This document shows, one piece after another, positions 26,959 through 37,292 of a stretch of DNA of 42,150 nt. Location of the stretch: assembly GCA_964496575.1 (NCBI GenBank), contig CAZCAC010000074.1, forward strand, positions 1 to 42,150, written 5' to 3'. Within the stretch, counting starts at the first letter, position 1. The number at the start of each line of letters is the position of its first letter. The position numbers were made by a program, and so were the translations under genes. The notes beneath the pieces are model-generated. The model was not told where the DNA came from, made no database searches, and was given only the letters and a program-made list of their open reading frames with translations. The DNA is from CAZCAC01 sp964496575 (GTDB lineage Bacteria; Planctomycetota; UBA1135; GCA-002686595).

Positions 26959-28311
26959 ATGAAGAGACAGAACGACCTGACCCGCCGCGACTTTCTCACC
27001 CGCACCGCCGGCGCCTTCGCCGCGCCGCTGATCCTCCCCGCGTCCGCGCTGGGCGGCGGCGCACGGCTCGCCCCCTCGGAGCGCGTGACCCTCGGCCACA
27101 TCGGCGTCGGCGGCCGTGGGGCGGCGCTGCTGCACGAGTTCATGAACCTGCCCACGACGCAGTGCGTGGCGATGAGCGACTGCTTCACCTCGCGCACGGC
27201 GGAAGCGGTGCGGGTGGTGAACGAGCGCTACGGCTCGGAGGTCTGCGAGGGCTACGCCGATTTCCGCGAACTGCTCGCGCGCGAGGACATCGACGCGGTG
27301 GTGATCGCCACCCCCGACCACTGGCACGTGCCGATCGCGATGGCCGCGATCCGCGCGGGCAAGGACGTCTACGTCGAGAAGCCGCTCGGCCTGGCGGTGT
27401 CGTGGAATCGCGCGCTGCGCGCGGCGGTGCAGCGCTACGGCGCGATCTTCCAGTACGGGACCCAGCAACGCTCCAGCCGCAACTTCCGCTTCGCCTGCGA
27501 GCTGACGCGCAACGGCTACCTCGGCACGCTGGAGCGGATCGAGGCGTGGTGCCCGGGATTGGCCGCGGAGGGGTGGTACGAGGACACCTCGCGGGGCGGC
27601 GGCTCCACCGAGGAGATCCCGGTGCCCGAGGACCTCGACTACGAGATGTGGCTCGGCCCGGCGGTGCATTCCCCCTACACCAAGGATCGCTGCACCTGCT
27701 GGGGCGCGTACCACGTCTACGACAACGCGCTCGGCTTCATCGCCGGCTGGGGCGCGCATCCGCTGGACATCGCGCAGTGGGGCAACGACACCGACGACTC
27801 CGCGCCGGTGTTCGTCGAGGGGAAGGGCACGATTCCCGAGCAGGGGATCTTCGATACGATCGCCGAGTGGGACGTTCACTGCCGCTACGCAAACGGCGTG
27901 AAGCTGCGGCTGATGAACACCCGGACCGCGAAACCGGTGGTGAGCGAGTACCGCACCTTCGAAGGCCACGGCACGACTTTCTTCGGCTCGAAGGGCTGGG
28001 TGAGCGTCGACCGCGGGGGGATCTACGCGAGCGACGAGAAGCTGCTGCAGACGAAGCTCTCCCCCACCGACACGCACCTCTACGAGAGCAACCACCACGC
28101 CGGCAACTTCATCGATTGCATCCGCAGCCGCCGCCCGACCGTCTGCACCGTCGAGGCCGCGTTCCAGTCCGATCTGATCTCGCACCTCGGCGACATCTCG
28201 ATCCGCACCGGAAGGCCGATGCGGTGGGACCCGGCCAAAGAGGAGCTCGAGGACGACGAGCTGGCGTCGCGGCTCCTGAATCGGCCGATGCGGAGTCCCT
28301 GGCGCCTCTGA
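26959..28311 (+). CDS. Tat-exported Gfo/Idh/MocA family oxidoreductase
   Basis: 450 residues. A twin-arginine leader (LTRRDFLTRTAGAFAAPL, RR at 9-10) exports the folded enzyme. A Rossmann fold follows with GVGGRG at 49-54 for NAD(P) and TPDHWHVPIAM. The EKPL motif at 140-143 contains the conserved Lys141. The C-terminal half is the substrate domain, with HHAGNFIDCIRSRR near residue 375, a motif typical of this planctomycete subfamily. It probably oxidises or epimerises a sugar in the periplasm using a bound cofactor. GGAGAG lies 6 nt before the ATG. It follows the DUF6807 gene by 10 nt and closes the operon. Identity of the family is firm; the sugar is unknown. Confidence 0.95.
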   Translation: MKRQNDLTRRDFLTRTAGAFAAPLILPASALGGGARLAPSERVTLGHIGVGGRGAALLHEFMNLPTTQCVAMSDCFTSRTAEAVRVVNERYGSEVCEGYADFRELLAREDIDAVVIATPDHWHVPIAMAAIRAGKDVYVEKPLGLAVSWNRALRAAVQRYGAIFQYGTQQRSSRNFRFACELTRNGYLGTLERIEAWCPGLAAEGWYEDTSRGGGSTEEIPVPEDLDYEMWLGPAVHSPYTKDRCTCWGAYHVYDNALGFIAGWGAHPLDIAQWGNDTDDSAPVFVEGKGTIPEQGIFDTIAEWDVHCRYANGVKLRLMNTRTAKPVVSEYRTFEGHGTTFFGSKGWVSVDRGGIYASDEKLLQTKLSPTDTHLYESNHHAGNFIDCIRSRRPTVCTVEAAFQSDLISHLGDISIRTGRPMRWDPAKEELEDDELASRLLNRPMRSPWRL

Positions 28312-28333
28312 CCTCGTTTCGGTTCGCGCCGGC

Positions 28334-28349
28334 GCGGGCTGACGCCCGC
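28334..28349 (+). repeat. GC hairpin downstream of oxidoreductase operon
   Basis: GCGGGC-TGAC-GCCCGC, a 6-bp perfect stem with a 4-nt loop, 22 nt after the operon stop. No T tract follows. It could be a REP-type unit or mark the 3' end of the operon transcript. Confidence 0.4.
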
Positions 28350-28415
28350 AACCCACCCGGTCAACAGATCGTTCCGATCACGATTCTCGAGAGTATCGCT
28401 GCTCTCCCAGCCTGC

Positions 28416-28438
28416 TTTCTGCGCGCAACGCGCAGAAA
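28416..28438 (+). terminator. Perfect 10-bp hairpin between the two plus-strand units
   Basis: TTTCTGCGCG, loop CAA, CGCGCAGAAA. The stem is a perfect inverted repeat with A/T ends, so it can act on either strand. It lacks the downstream T run of a standard intrinsic terminator; a processing or stabilising hairpin is equally possible. Confidence 0.4.
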
Positions 28439-28467
28439 CCGACTCCGAGCAGATCAGAATAGCCGTG

Positions 28468-28486
28468 ACCCGGCAATCGACCGGGT
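28468..28486 (+). repeat. 6-bp inverted repeat
   Basis: ACCCGG and CCGGGT around a 7-nt loop, third hairpin in the 238-nt gap between the oxidoreductase gene and the thioredoxin-like gene. Confidence 0.3.
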
Positions 28487-28533
28487 GTCTCCCCGCTGCG
28501 CACGCGTCGAGAATCGAGTAGGCTCCCCTCCCC

Positions 28534-28549
28534 GCCGGCGGAAGCCGGC
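28534..28549 (+). promoter_or_regulatory. GNRA-capped hairpin abutting the start codon
   Basis: GCCGGC-GGAA-GCCGGC, a 6-bp GC stem closed by a GNRA-type tetraloop, ending on the base before the ATG at 28550. In RNA it would cover the ribosome binding region of that ATG. Either it limits initiation, or the true start is one of the ATGs at 28574 or 28577. Confidence 0.4.
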
Positions 28550-29770
28550 ATGACCCCAGGCACGGCTCTGCCGATGATGATCCTCACGAACGTATTCCTG
28601 CTCACCGCCCTGCTGGCCCCGCTAGTTCCGCCCCTCATCGCCGACTCGCCTTCGGCCCAGCAAGAAGCGACCCCCGCCGAGATCGTCGAGGACGTCATCG
28701 ACGAGTACGACGATGCGATGGCGGAGTTTCAGAAGCGGTACGAGGAGGCGGAGACCGACGAGGCCCGCGACGAAGCGTTCAAGGAGCACTACCCTCGCGC
28801 GGACGAGTACGCCGTGCGGCTGTGGCCGGTGATCGACGCCGCGCCGGCGAGCGAAGCCGCCCTGGCGGCGATCGTATGGGTCATGAAGAACCGCGCCGCC
28901 GGTGATCGACAGGAGGAGTGCAGCGCCCTCCTCCTCGAACACCACCTGGCTTCGCCGAAGATCGGCGAGGTCTGTTCCGTCTACTCGTACGACTCCTCCG
29001 CCGAAGCCGAGCACTTCCTGCGGACGGTGCGCGAGAAGGGCGCCGCCGATTCGGCCCGCGGGCCGGCGACCTACGCGCTGGCCGGCGTGCTCGGCTCCCG
29101 ACTCGACCTTCATCGGTCGATCGACGAGGCGGACGAGGAGATGCGCGAGCAGATGGCGCAGTGGTACGGCGAGGAGGCACTCGCTCTCGTCGCCGAGATC
29201 GACGCCGAGGCGGTGAAGGCGGAGCGCAGGAAGCTCCTGCTCGAGGCGCGCGATCGGTACGGCGACGTGCTCTACGGGCGCAGCCAGCAGCCGCTGAAGT
29301 TGGTTGCCGGAGCGGAGATCTTCGAGCTGGAGCACCTTCAGGCCGGAATGGTCGCCCCCGAGATCGAGGGGCCCGATCTCGACGGCGTCGACTTCAAGCT
29401 CAGCGATTACCGCGGCAAGGTCGTCTTCCTCGACTTCTGGGGGGACTGGTGAGGCCCCTGCCGGGGCATGTACCCGCACGAGCGGTCGCTCGTGGAGAAG
29501 ATGAAGGATCGCCCGTTCGCGCTGCTCGGCGTCAACAGTGACGAGGACCTGGAGAAGCTCAGGCAACGAATGGAGGAGGAAGAGATCACCTGGCGCTCCT
29601 GGCGCAACGGGGGCTCGACCAGCGGTCCGATCTCGACGCGCTGGAACGTCCGCGGCTGGCCGACGATCTACGTGATCGACCACCGCGGAGTGATCCGCTT
29701 CAAGAACGTGCGCGGCGACGCACTCGATCGGGCGATCGAGGAGCTGGTCGCCGAGGCCGAGGCGGAGTAG
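28550..29770 (+). CDS. Candidate selenoprotein: exported TlpA-like thioredoxin with UGA in place of the first redox cysteine (UGPC)
   Basis: The frame from 28550 reaches TGA at 29450-29452 and continues in the same frame to TAG at 29768-29770. Read through, the product has 406 residues with residue 301 as UGA. An N-terminal hydrophobic leader (MMILTNVFLLTALLAPLV) precedes a charged helical domain (about 45-265). A TlpA/AhpC-type thioredoxin domain then covers about 270-400. The motif reads VVFLDFWGDW-UGA-GPCRGMYPHE, so UGA stands exactly where CGPC needs its attacking cysteine; Cys304 is kept. GWPTIYVIDHRGVIR supplies the cis-Pro strand. A SECIS-like hairpin lies at 29477-29494. If UGA means Sec, this is a periplasmic thiol-redox selenoenzyme; if not, it is a Cys-to-stop mutation. 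ATGs at 28574/28577 may be the true start. Confidence 0.7.
29477..29494 (+). promoter_or_regulatory. Putative bacterial SECIS element
   Basis: CACGAGC-GGTC-GCTCGTG: a perfect 7-bp stem with the loop GGUC in RNA. The first loop G (29484) is separated from the UGA by 31 nt. Bacterial SECIS rules as published expect a hairpin with G in the first two loop positions, about 16-37 nt after UGA, and this fits. The loop also matches the core GGUC of the E. coli fdhF element. A second hairpin, GCCCC-TGCC-GGGGC at 29454-29467, lies too close to the UGA to be the apical element but could stack beneath it. Confidence 0.55.
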
Positions 29771-29783
29771 CGGTACGGTACCT

Positions 29784-31483
29784 TCACCAGCCCCGCGCGT
29801 CGCGCAGGGCCATGGCGGCGGCCCGAACACCGTCGTCGCAGTCGGTGATGCGGGCCACGACCGCTTTGCGCAGCGCGGGCGTGTCGAGGTCGAATTCACC
29901 GATGATCTCCAGCCCCTGCTCGCGGTCCCTCGCGGCCCCCTGCTCCAGCCCCTGGAGGAGCACCTTTTCATCGAGCGCGGACAGGCGGGTGATCTTCAGC
30001 ACGTTGCGCAGGTCATCCATCCGTCCGAGGTACGCCCGCCGGCGACGATCTGGCAGTAGAGGAGGTTCTTGCGCTCCGTCCGTTCGAAGACCCGGGTGAA
30101 GGACGCCAGCGTCTCCGCGTCGTGCTGCCCCAGGCACGGGACCGCATCGAGGGTCTCCTCGTCGAAGCGCTCCATCCCGTCCAGCGCGCGACGGTAGGCC
30201 GCGCGGACCTCGGGGCCGTGCTCGCCGGCGAGACACAGGAGGCGCAGGGCCTCCCGCCCCACCGGTCCCGGCCGATCGAGGGTCTCGATCAGCCAGGGCC
30301 GCGCGGCGGCCAGCACGAGCTCGCTCTTCCGGACGGGCTGGCGAATCTCGTACTGCCGCTGCGCGTCGTACCGGTCCGCGAGGGTCGGGCCCACGCTGTC
30401 GCCGCCGGTGGCGAAGCAGCGGAGGATTCCTTCGGTGAGCCGTACGCCGCGCTCTCGCGGATCGGCCTCGAGGTAGGCGCGCACGACTCGCGCGAGCTGC
30501 TCCTCGACGAATGGTCGTTCCATGGAGAAGACGCCGACGCGCGTCGACTTGACGTCGAACGTCGCCAGCGTGTACCGACCGGTCTCCACCCGGCAGAGGG
30601 CGAATAGCTCGCGCCGCGCGCTCTCCGCCAGCGGGCCTTCGAGGGCCAGCTCGGCCAGGACCGGGGGAAGCGCGTGCTCGTCCTGGATCCCCTGCCACGC
30701 CAGCGAGCGCAATCCGACCTCGTCGAGCAGGAAGGCCTTGACCGCGACCGACTCCGCCGGATCGGCGAGCAGCTCCGCGAGGGCGTGCTCCGCCGCCGAG
30801 CGGGCGAAGCGCCAGACCCAGCGGGACTCGTCCCGGGCCGGACCGGTCGCGTACAGGTGGTGCAGATGAGCTCGCACGGCCACGCCCACCTCGTGCTGCC
30901 GCGCGATCAGCGTCAAGGCGGCTCGGCCTCGTTCGTCCTCGTTACCCGATCGGAGCAGCTCGAGCAGCTCCTCGTTCGAGCCCTCGAGGAGCGGCACCGG
31001 CGGCGGAAAGGCGTCCACGGTGCGCCGCGGCTCGGAGAGGTAGCTGTACATCGACGGATCCCAGTACTTCTTCATGCCGAGGCACTCGTGCTCGACGCCC
31101 CAGTGGTCGAGGATCGCATCGACCTCGCGGCGCAACGTCCCCGCCGTCGAGGTGTTCCAGCCGACGATGTCCTGGTGTCGGGGCGGATACACGTCCCACG
31201 ACCGCTTCAGCTCCTCCCGCAGGAACTCGATCACCTCCGGTGAGCGGTCGTCCCAGTAGAAAACACTCCACAGCGCCTCGCGCGAGGTCCCCTCGCTCTC
31301 GCGGTAGAGCTCGATCCACTCCCCTACCGGTCGGGATCGATACTGGAGCGCTGGAAGCGGCAACTCGTCGAAAGGGTCCGGTCGTTGCTCCTCCTGCAAC
31401 GCTCCGGCGACCGATGCACCTGCGACGAAGGTGCAGGCCCCGGCGACGAGGAGCGACGAGAGGAGGCGGCGGGGAGATCTCAT
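29784..31483 (-). CDS. Secreted HEAT-repeat protein, frameshifted near its C-terminus
   Basis: A signal peptide (MRSPRRLLSSLLVAGACTFVAGA) leads a long helical protein. It has a conserved-looking N-terminal region (PVGEWIELYRESEGTSREAL) and HEAT-like units such as NEELLELLRSGNEDERGRAAL, and ends in TDCDDGVRAAAMALRDARG. Near 30034-30045 one base is missing: KNLLYCQIVAGG goes on as RAYLGRMDDLRNVLK in another frame. Unrepaired, the protein stops at 29996 with the unrelated end WMTCATC. Repaired, it has about 566 residues. The site lies in a GC-rich stretch with short G and C runs, so sequencing error is likely. The gene converges on the thioredoxin-like gene with 13 nt between. No catalytic motif was seen. 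Confidence 0.7.
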
Positions 31484-31739
31484 CGGAGAGCGGGGTGGAG
31501 ATCCGGGTCGGGCGGCGTCCCCATGGAACACGGCCGGCCCCGGCGGTTCCCGGGAATCCGCCCAAAAGAAGCCGAGATGTCGCGGTAGGGGCGCCTCGAG
31601 CCGGATTCCTCACCGGCCCTCCATCGGTCAAGCGCCGTTCGTGGCCTGGCGCGGGGTCTCCGCAGCCGGCTCGTGAACAACTCGGAAGACGACCCGTCAG
31701 TCAGGTGTTGCCACTCGAGTCAAGAGTACGGCATCGATA
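31484..31739. other. Intergenic stretch with no recognised feature
   Basis: 256 nt between two minus-strand genes. It should hold the promoter of the HEAT gene and the 3' end of the FG-GAP gene. I see no strong hairpin, T tract or clear -35/-10 pair. Confidence 0.5.
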
Positions 31740-34319
<2,580 letters not shown>

Positions 34320-34365
34320 GGGTTTCACTCCTGAACGTCCCGTGTGATTCGAGGAGAGGTTCGCG

Positions 34366-34395
34366 ATTAGAGAGTACGATGACGGGGAGTGTCCA
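34366..34395 (-). promoter_or_regulatory. Sigma70-like promoter for the FG-GAP gene
   Basis: On the minus strand: TGGACA (34395-34390), an 18-nt spacer and TCTAAT (34371-34366). Each hexamer matches the consensus at five of six positions. Transcription would start near 34359, giving a leader of about 40 nt with AGGAG before the ATG. Confidence 0.5.
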
Positions 34396-34703
34396 GGTGG
34401 CGGAGAGCTACGCTCCGTGGTCCTCCTGCGCTATTCGAGCACAGTAGACGAGCTCGAGTGGTGTCTCCCCGAACTCCACGTCGAAGCACAGTGTAACAGT
34501 GTAACCACAGATTCGCCGGAGGCGCGCGAGACTGCGGGGAGAACCGCCGCCGTACCGTTCAGCACCGCCTTGCGGGACCGCGGGCCGCCTCGAGGAAACT
34601 GCTCACGCCGGTTTCCAGCAATGCTCTCGAAGCCGAGACGCTCGCCGAGGAATTGCGGAGCGAGAGGTAAGGAAACGCAGGCGGAGTCAGGCTCCGTACC
34701 TAC
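34396..34703. other. Intergenic stretch, mostly without recognised features
   Basis: About 300 nt between the FG-GAP promoter and the SRPBCC gene. It contains the short direct repeat GTGTAACAGTGTAAC near 34490-34504 and one hairpin at its right end. Short open frames here lack coding signals, and no RNA gene was recognised. Confidence 0.5.
34682..34696 (-). terminator. Weak terminator-like hairpin after SRPBCC gene
   Basis: CGGAG and CTCCG pair around a 5-nt loop, 7 nt after the stop of the SRPBCC gene on the minus strand. Only a short TTT follows some way downstream, so terminator activity is uncertain. Confidence 0.25.
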
Positions 34704-35233
34704 CTACGCCTCGGCCTGCAGCTTCAGCTTCTCCAGCCCCTGCACGAACATCCCGCTGATCGCCATCTTCATGAAGATGTTCGCGTAGCCGCCGAGCACC
34801 GGAGGCATGTAGTCGCCGACGTCCCCTCCATCGTCCAGATCACCTTGGTGTCGGTGCCCTTCGCTTCGTAGTTCATCTCGCACCTGGCCGGCGCGCGAGT
34901 CCCCTCCATGATGAACGCCATGTCGTAGGCGACGCCGGTGGCGGGGTCACAGCGGGTGAAGGTCAGCTCGCCGTCGCCGCTGTCGGAGGTCCAGCTCTGC
35001 GAGGCGCCTACGCCGGTCGTCTTGTCGCCGAACGTGTTCACGATGCTGGGATCCGCCTCGTACCAGGGCGCCCACTTCTCCCACATCGTCAGGTCGCCGA
35101 CCAGCGCGTGGACCTTTTCGGTGGAGGTCTTGATGGTCACGCTCTCTTCGATGCGATAGTCGGTGGGCAGCACGAAGCCGATGCCGATCGCGATGAGGAT
35201 GAGGACGAGGAGTCCGATCAGGAGCTTTTTCAT
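34704..35233 (-). CDS. Membrane-anchored SRPBCC-family protein, frameshifted at a homopolymer
   Basis: An N-terminal hydrophobic helix (MKKLLIGLLVLILIAIGIGF) anchors or exports an SRPBCC domain. It begins TDYRIEESVTIKTSTEKV and includes MWEKWAPWYEADPSI and TGVGASQSWTSDSGDGEL, typical of a polyketide cyclase-like membrane subgroup. At the C-run 34823-34826 one base is missing. IWTMEG should continue GDVGDYMPPVLGGYANIFM and run to GLEKLKLQAEA with a TAG at 34704. Repaired, it is about 176 residues, the family norm. Unrepaired, it ends at 34769 with an unrelated tail. Loss of one base in a run of identical bases is a classic sequencing error. A TATCCT box lies 6 nt before the ATG and there is no Shine-Dalgarno. 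Ligand unknown. Confidence 0.8.
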
Positions 35234-35239
35234 GGCGGG

Positions 35240-35245
35240 AGGATA
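35240..35245 (-). promoter_or_regulatory. Putative -10 box (TATCCT) of SRPBCC gene, leaderless arrangement
   Basis: TATCCT on the minus strand, 6 nt before the ATG at 35233; the same box and spacing as upstream of the other SRPBCC gene at 9700. Confidence 0.35.
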
Positions 35246-35290
35246 GGGAATCGGATCGCTGAATCACCAATCGCCCGCCGGTTCCTTCAC

Positions 35291-35304
35291 GGACCGGCCG
35301 GTCC
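35291..35304. repeat. 14-bp perfect palindrome
   Basis: GGACCGG followed by CCGGTCC, 28 nt after the stop of the third secretin-N-like gene. It could be a protein-binding site or cap the operon transcript; no T tract follows. Confidence 0.35.
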
Positions 35305-35331
35305 GCTGACCGTCACCCTCCCCTGCCGGGG

Positions 35332-36579
35332 TCAGTCCCCCTGCTTCGAGACCTCTCGCTCCTTCCGCCAGGCCGCGATCTCCTGCTCGACGATCCGTCG
35401 CGCCTCCAGGAGGTCGGGCACGATCCCGGTGACGATCAGCGGGGCTCCGGGGGCCCAGGCGATCGAATCGACACGGACCTCCTCGGCGAAATCGCGGTGC
35501 TCGAGGAGCACCTCCTCGCAGGCCTCGACGGCCTCCTTCGGACCGACTCGAATCACGCTCCGCGCCAGGAGCGTCGGGTGCGCGGCGAGCTCGTCGAGGC
35601 GCTCGGCGGCGACGAAGCGCGCCCGGGCCCACTGGAGCTCGTCGTCCGCCGTGGCCGACAGCCTCCCCACCGACATCAGCCGCGGAGCCCGGCGGCGCAC
35701 CTCCGCGAGGGTGAAGCGGGACTCGCGCAACGAGCTCTCCAGGAGCGACCAGACCTCCTCGAGGGGTACGACTTCGCGCCCCCCCTGGTCGATCGGAGTC
35801 TTCTCCAGCCAGTGCCGCTCGGGGCGGGAGCAGACGAAGTGCTGTCCGGTCACGGCCGAGACGTGGACGAGGAGCTCCAGCAGGGTCAGCGGCTGCTCTC
35901 CTGCCGGGAGAGGAACCGCGGCGCGCGCGGGGGGAAAGAAGTCGAGCGGCGAGGTGTCCGGAGACTCCGCGGGCTCGCGCTGCAGCTCCGACGCCAGGCG
36001 CGAGAGCTCGTGGACGAATGCGCCGCTGCCGGTGATCTCGATCCCTTCGATGGTCTCATCGAGACCGCCGACTCCCGCGCCGGGGCTCGGCTCGGCGAGC
36101 TCACGCAGCACTCGCAGGACGTGGCGTCGCCACCGGACATCGAGGTCGAGCTCGGTCCGGATCGGGCCACCGAGCCGGTCGCGCCAGGCGTCCAGATCCG
36201 CCTCGGGGACGTCGATGGCCTGCCTCCATCGGAGGGATCGACGCTCGACCACGATGAGCCGGACGGAAGCCGCGCGCAGCTCGCTCAGAACACACCCGTC
36301 CTGCGCGCAGAGCGCCTCGAGAAACGAGAACCCTTCCGCGACGGGGACCTCGACCGGCTGCAACAGGGGATTCAGCGGGGGGAAGCCGTCGGCGTTGTCG
36401 CTGTACATGACCGCGCCGCCGACGTGGCTCGCCCACGCTCCGACCGGGGTGCGAAGCGTCTCCGGGTGGGGCCAGCCGGTACCGGCGGGGAGGTGCAGCA
36501 CCTCCTCGTCCTGCCCCCCCACGAGTGGAGCGAGGAGCGCGAGGCACACGGCGGGGAGACGCCTCATGAGTCCCTTCAC
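35332..36579 (-). CDS. Secretin N-domain-like exported protein with two module copies (third gene of operon)
   Basis: 415 residues from a GTG that overlaps the preceding stop as GTGA; an ATG at 36567 is the alternative. Signal peptide LMRRLPAVCLALLAPLVGG. The second half (about 225-405) has LTLLELLVHVSAVTGQHFV, VVPLEEVWSLLESSLRESRF, PRLMSVGRL, LDELAAHPTLLARSVIRV and APLIVTGIVPDLLEARRIV. This is the order seen in secretin N0 and N1 domains and in the neighbouring gene product. The first half appears to hold a more diverged copy ending GIEITGSGAFVHELSRLASEL (near 180-200). The secretin pore domain is absent, so it cannot form a channel itself. It may assemble with the two related proteins in the periplasm. 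The domain call rests on pattern similarity, not a profile search. Confidence 0.7.
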   Translation of the reverse strand: MKGLMRRLPAVCLALLAPLVGGQDEEVLHLPAGTGWPHPETLRTPVGAWASHVGGAVMYSDNADGFPPLNPLLQPVEVPVAEGFSFLEALCAQDGCVLSELRAASVRLIVVERRSLRWRQAIDVPEADLDAWRDRLGGPIRTELDLDVRWRRHVLRVLRELAEPSPGAGVGGLDETIEGIEITGSGAFVHELSRLASELQREPAESPDTSPLDFFPPARAAVPLPAGEQPLTLLELLVHVSAVTGQHFVCSRPERHWLEKTPIDQGGREVVPLEEVWSLLESSLRESRFTLAEVRRRAPRLMSVGRLSATADDELQWARARFVAAERLDELAAHPTLLARSVIRVGPKEAVEACEEVLLEHRDFAEEVRVDSIAWAPGAPLIVTGIVPDLLEARRIVEQEIAAWRKEREVSKQGD

Positions 36580-37292
36580 TTCCCCTCCCCGACGTCGGCC
36601 GAGGTCGCACCGGTCGCCGCGTTCATCTCCCGGAGCATCTCGATCTGCTCGTGAACCCAGGGCCCGAAGCCGGTCACGATGAGTCCATTCGCCTCGGGGA
36701 TCGGGACGATGCTCGTGGTGTTCGGATCGGTGGTCATCGATCGCAAGGCGTTCGTCAGGGCGCGCACGTCGAGGTGTTCGAGCCGGACGAAGGTGGTGAT
36801 CAGGATCGCCGGATGGTCGGCGTAGGTGGGCAGCTCGTCCTCGCGCACGTATCTCGCGGTCGCCTTGAGATTCAGGCGCGCCGCGGACTGCAGACTGACG
36901 ACCCCCATCATCCGCGGCTCCTCCCGGCGCAGGTCGATGAGCACGAAGCGGTGGAAGAGGAGCAGGGTCTCGACGACCTCGTAGACCTCCTCGGGGGGGA
37001 TGGTGAGCTTGCGGTCCACCCCCAGGTGAGTCACCCTCAGGAGGCCGTGTATCTCCGGAGCCCAGACCAGGTGCTCCCCGGTCACCCTGGCGAACTCGAG
37101 GAGCAGCTTCTCAGCGGTGCCCTCGCTGCGGTCCTCCCGGTCCACGGCGGGAATGGTCAGACCTTCGGTCGGCGTGGGGAAGGGATCGTCGGTTCTCGGC
37201 TCGAGGGCGCCGAGGGAGATGCCCACCGCGCCCGCGAGCAGGGTGAAGCCGATCGTGATGCAGCGCTTCGTTCGGTCGGTCATGTCGATCAT
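36576..37292 (-). CDS. Secretin N0/N1-like exported protein (second gene of operon)
   Basis: 238 residues, with an N-terminal hydrophobic segment (CITIGFTLLAGAVGISLGAL) that is a signal or anchor. The N0-like part (about 58-130) has KLLLEFARVTGEHLVWAPEI, LTIPPEEVYEVVETLLLFHRF and PRMMGVVSL. The N1-like part (about 165-230) has LITTFVRLEHLDVRALTNAL, then IPEANGLIVTGFGPWVHEQI. This matches the N1 pattern of an opening strand, a helix, and a closing LIVTG strand and helix. Secretin subunits continue into a pore domain of about 200 residues; this one stops. Its ATG overlaps the previous stop as ATGA, and its stop overlaps the next GTG. GGAGCAGGA precedes the start. It is the clearest member of the trio and the best query for a structure or profile search. 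Confidence 0.72.
   Translation of the reverse strand: MIDMTDRTKRCITIGFTLLAGAVGISLGALEPRTDDPFPTPTEGLTIPAVDREDRSEGTAEKLLLEFARVTGEHLVWAPEIHGLLRVTHLGVDRKLTIPPEEVYEVVETLLLFHRFVLIDLRREEPRMMGVVSLQSAARLNLKATARYVREDELPTYADHPAILITTFVRLEHLDVRALTNALRSMTTDPNTTSIVPIPEANGLIVTGFGPWVHEQIEMLREMNAATGATSADVGEGK

Noticed and set aside
29454..29467. GCCCC-TGCC-GGGGC as the SECIS apical hairpin
   Set aside because: Its loop G lies only 7 nt after the UGA, too close for the usual bacterial range; the hairpin at 29477 fits better.
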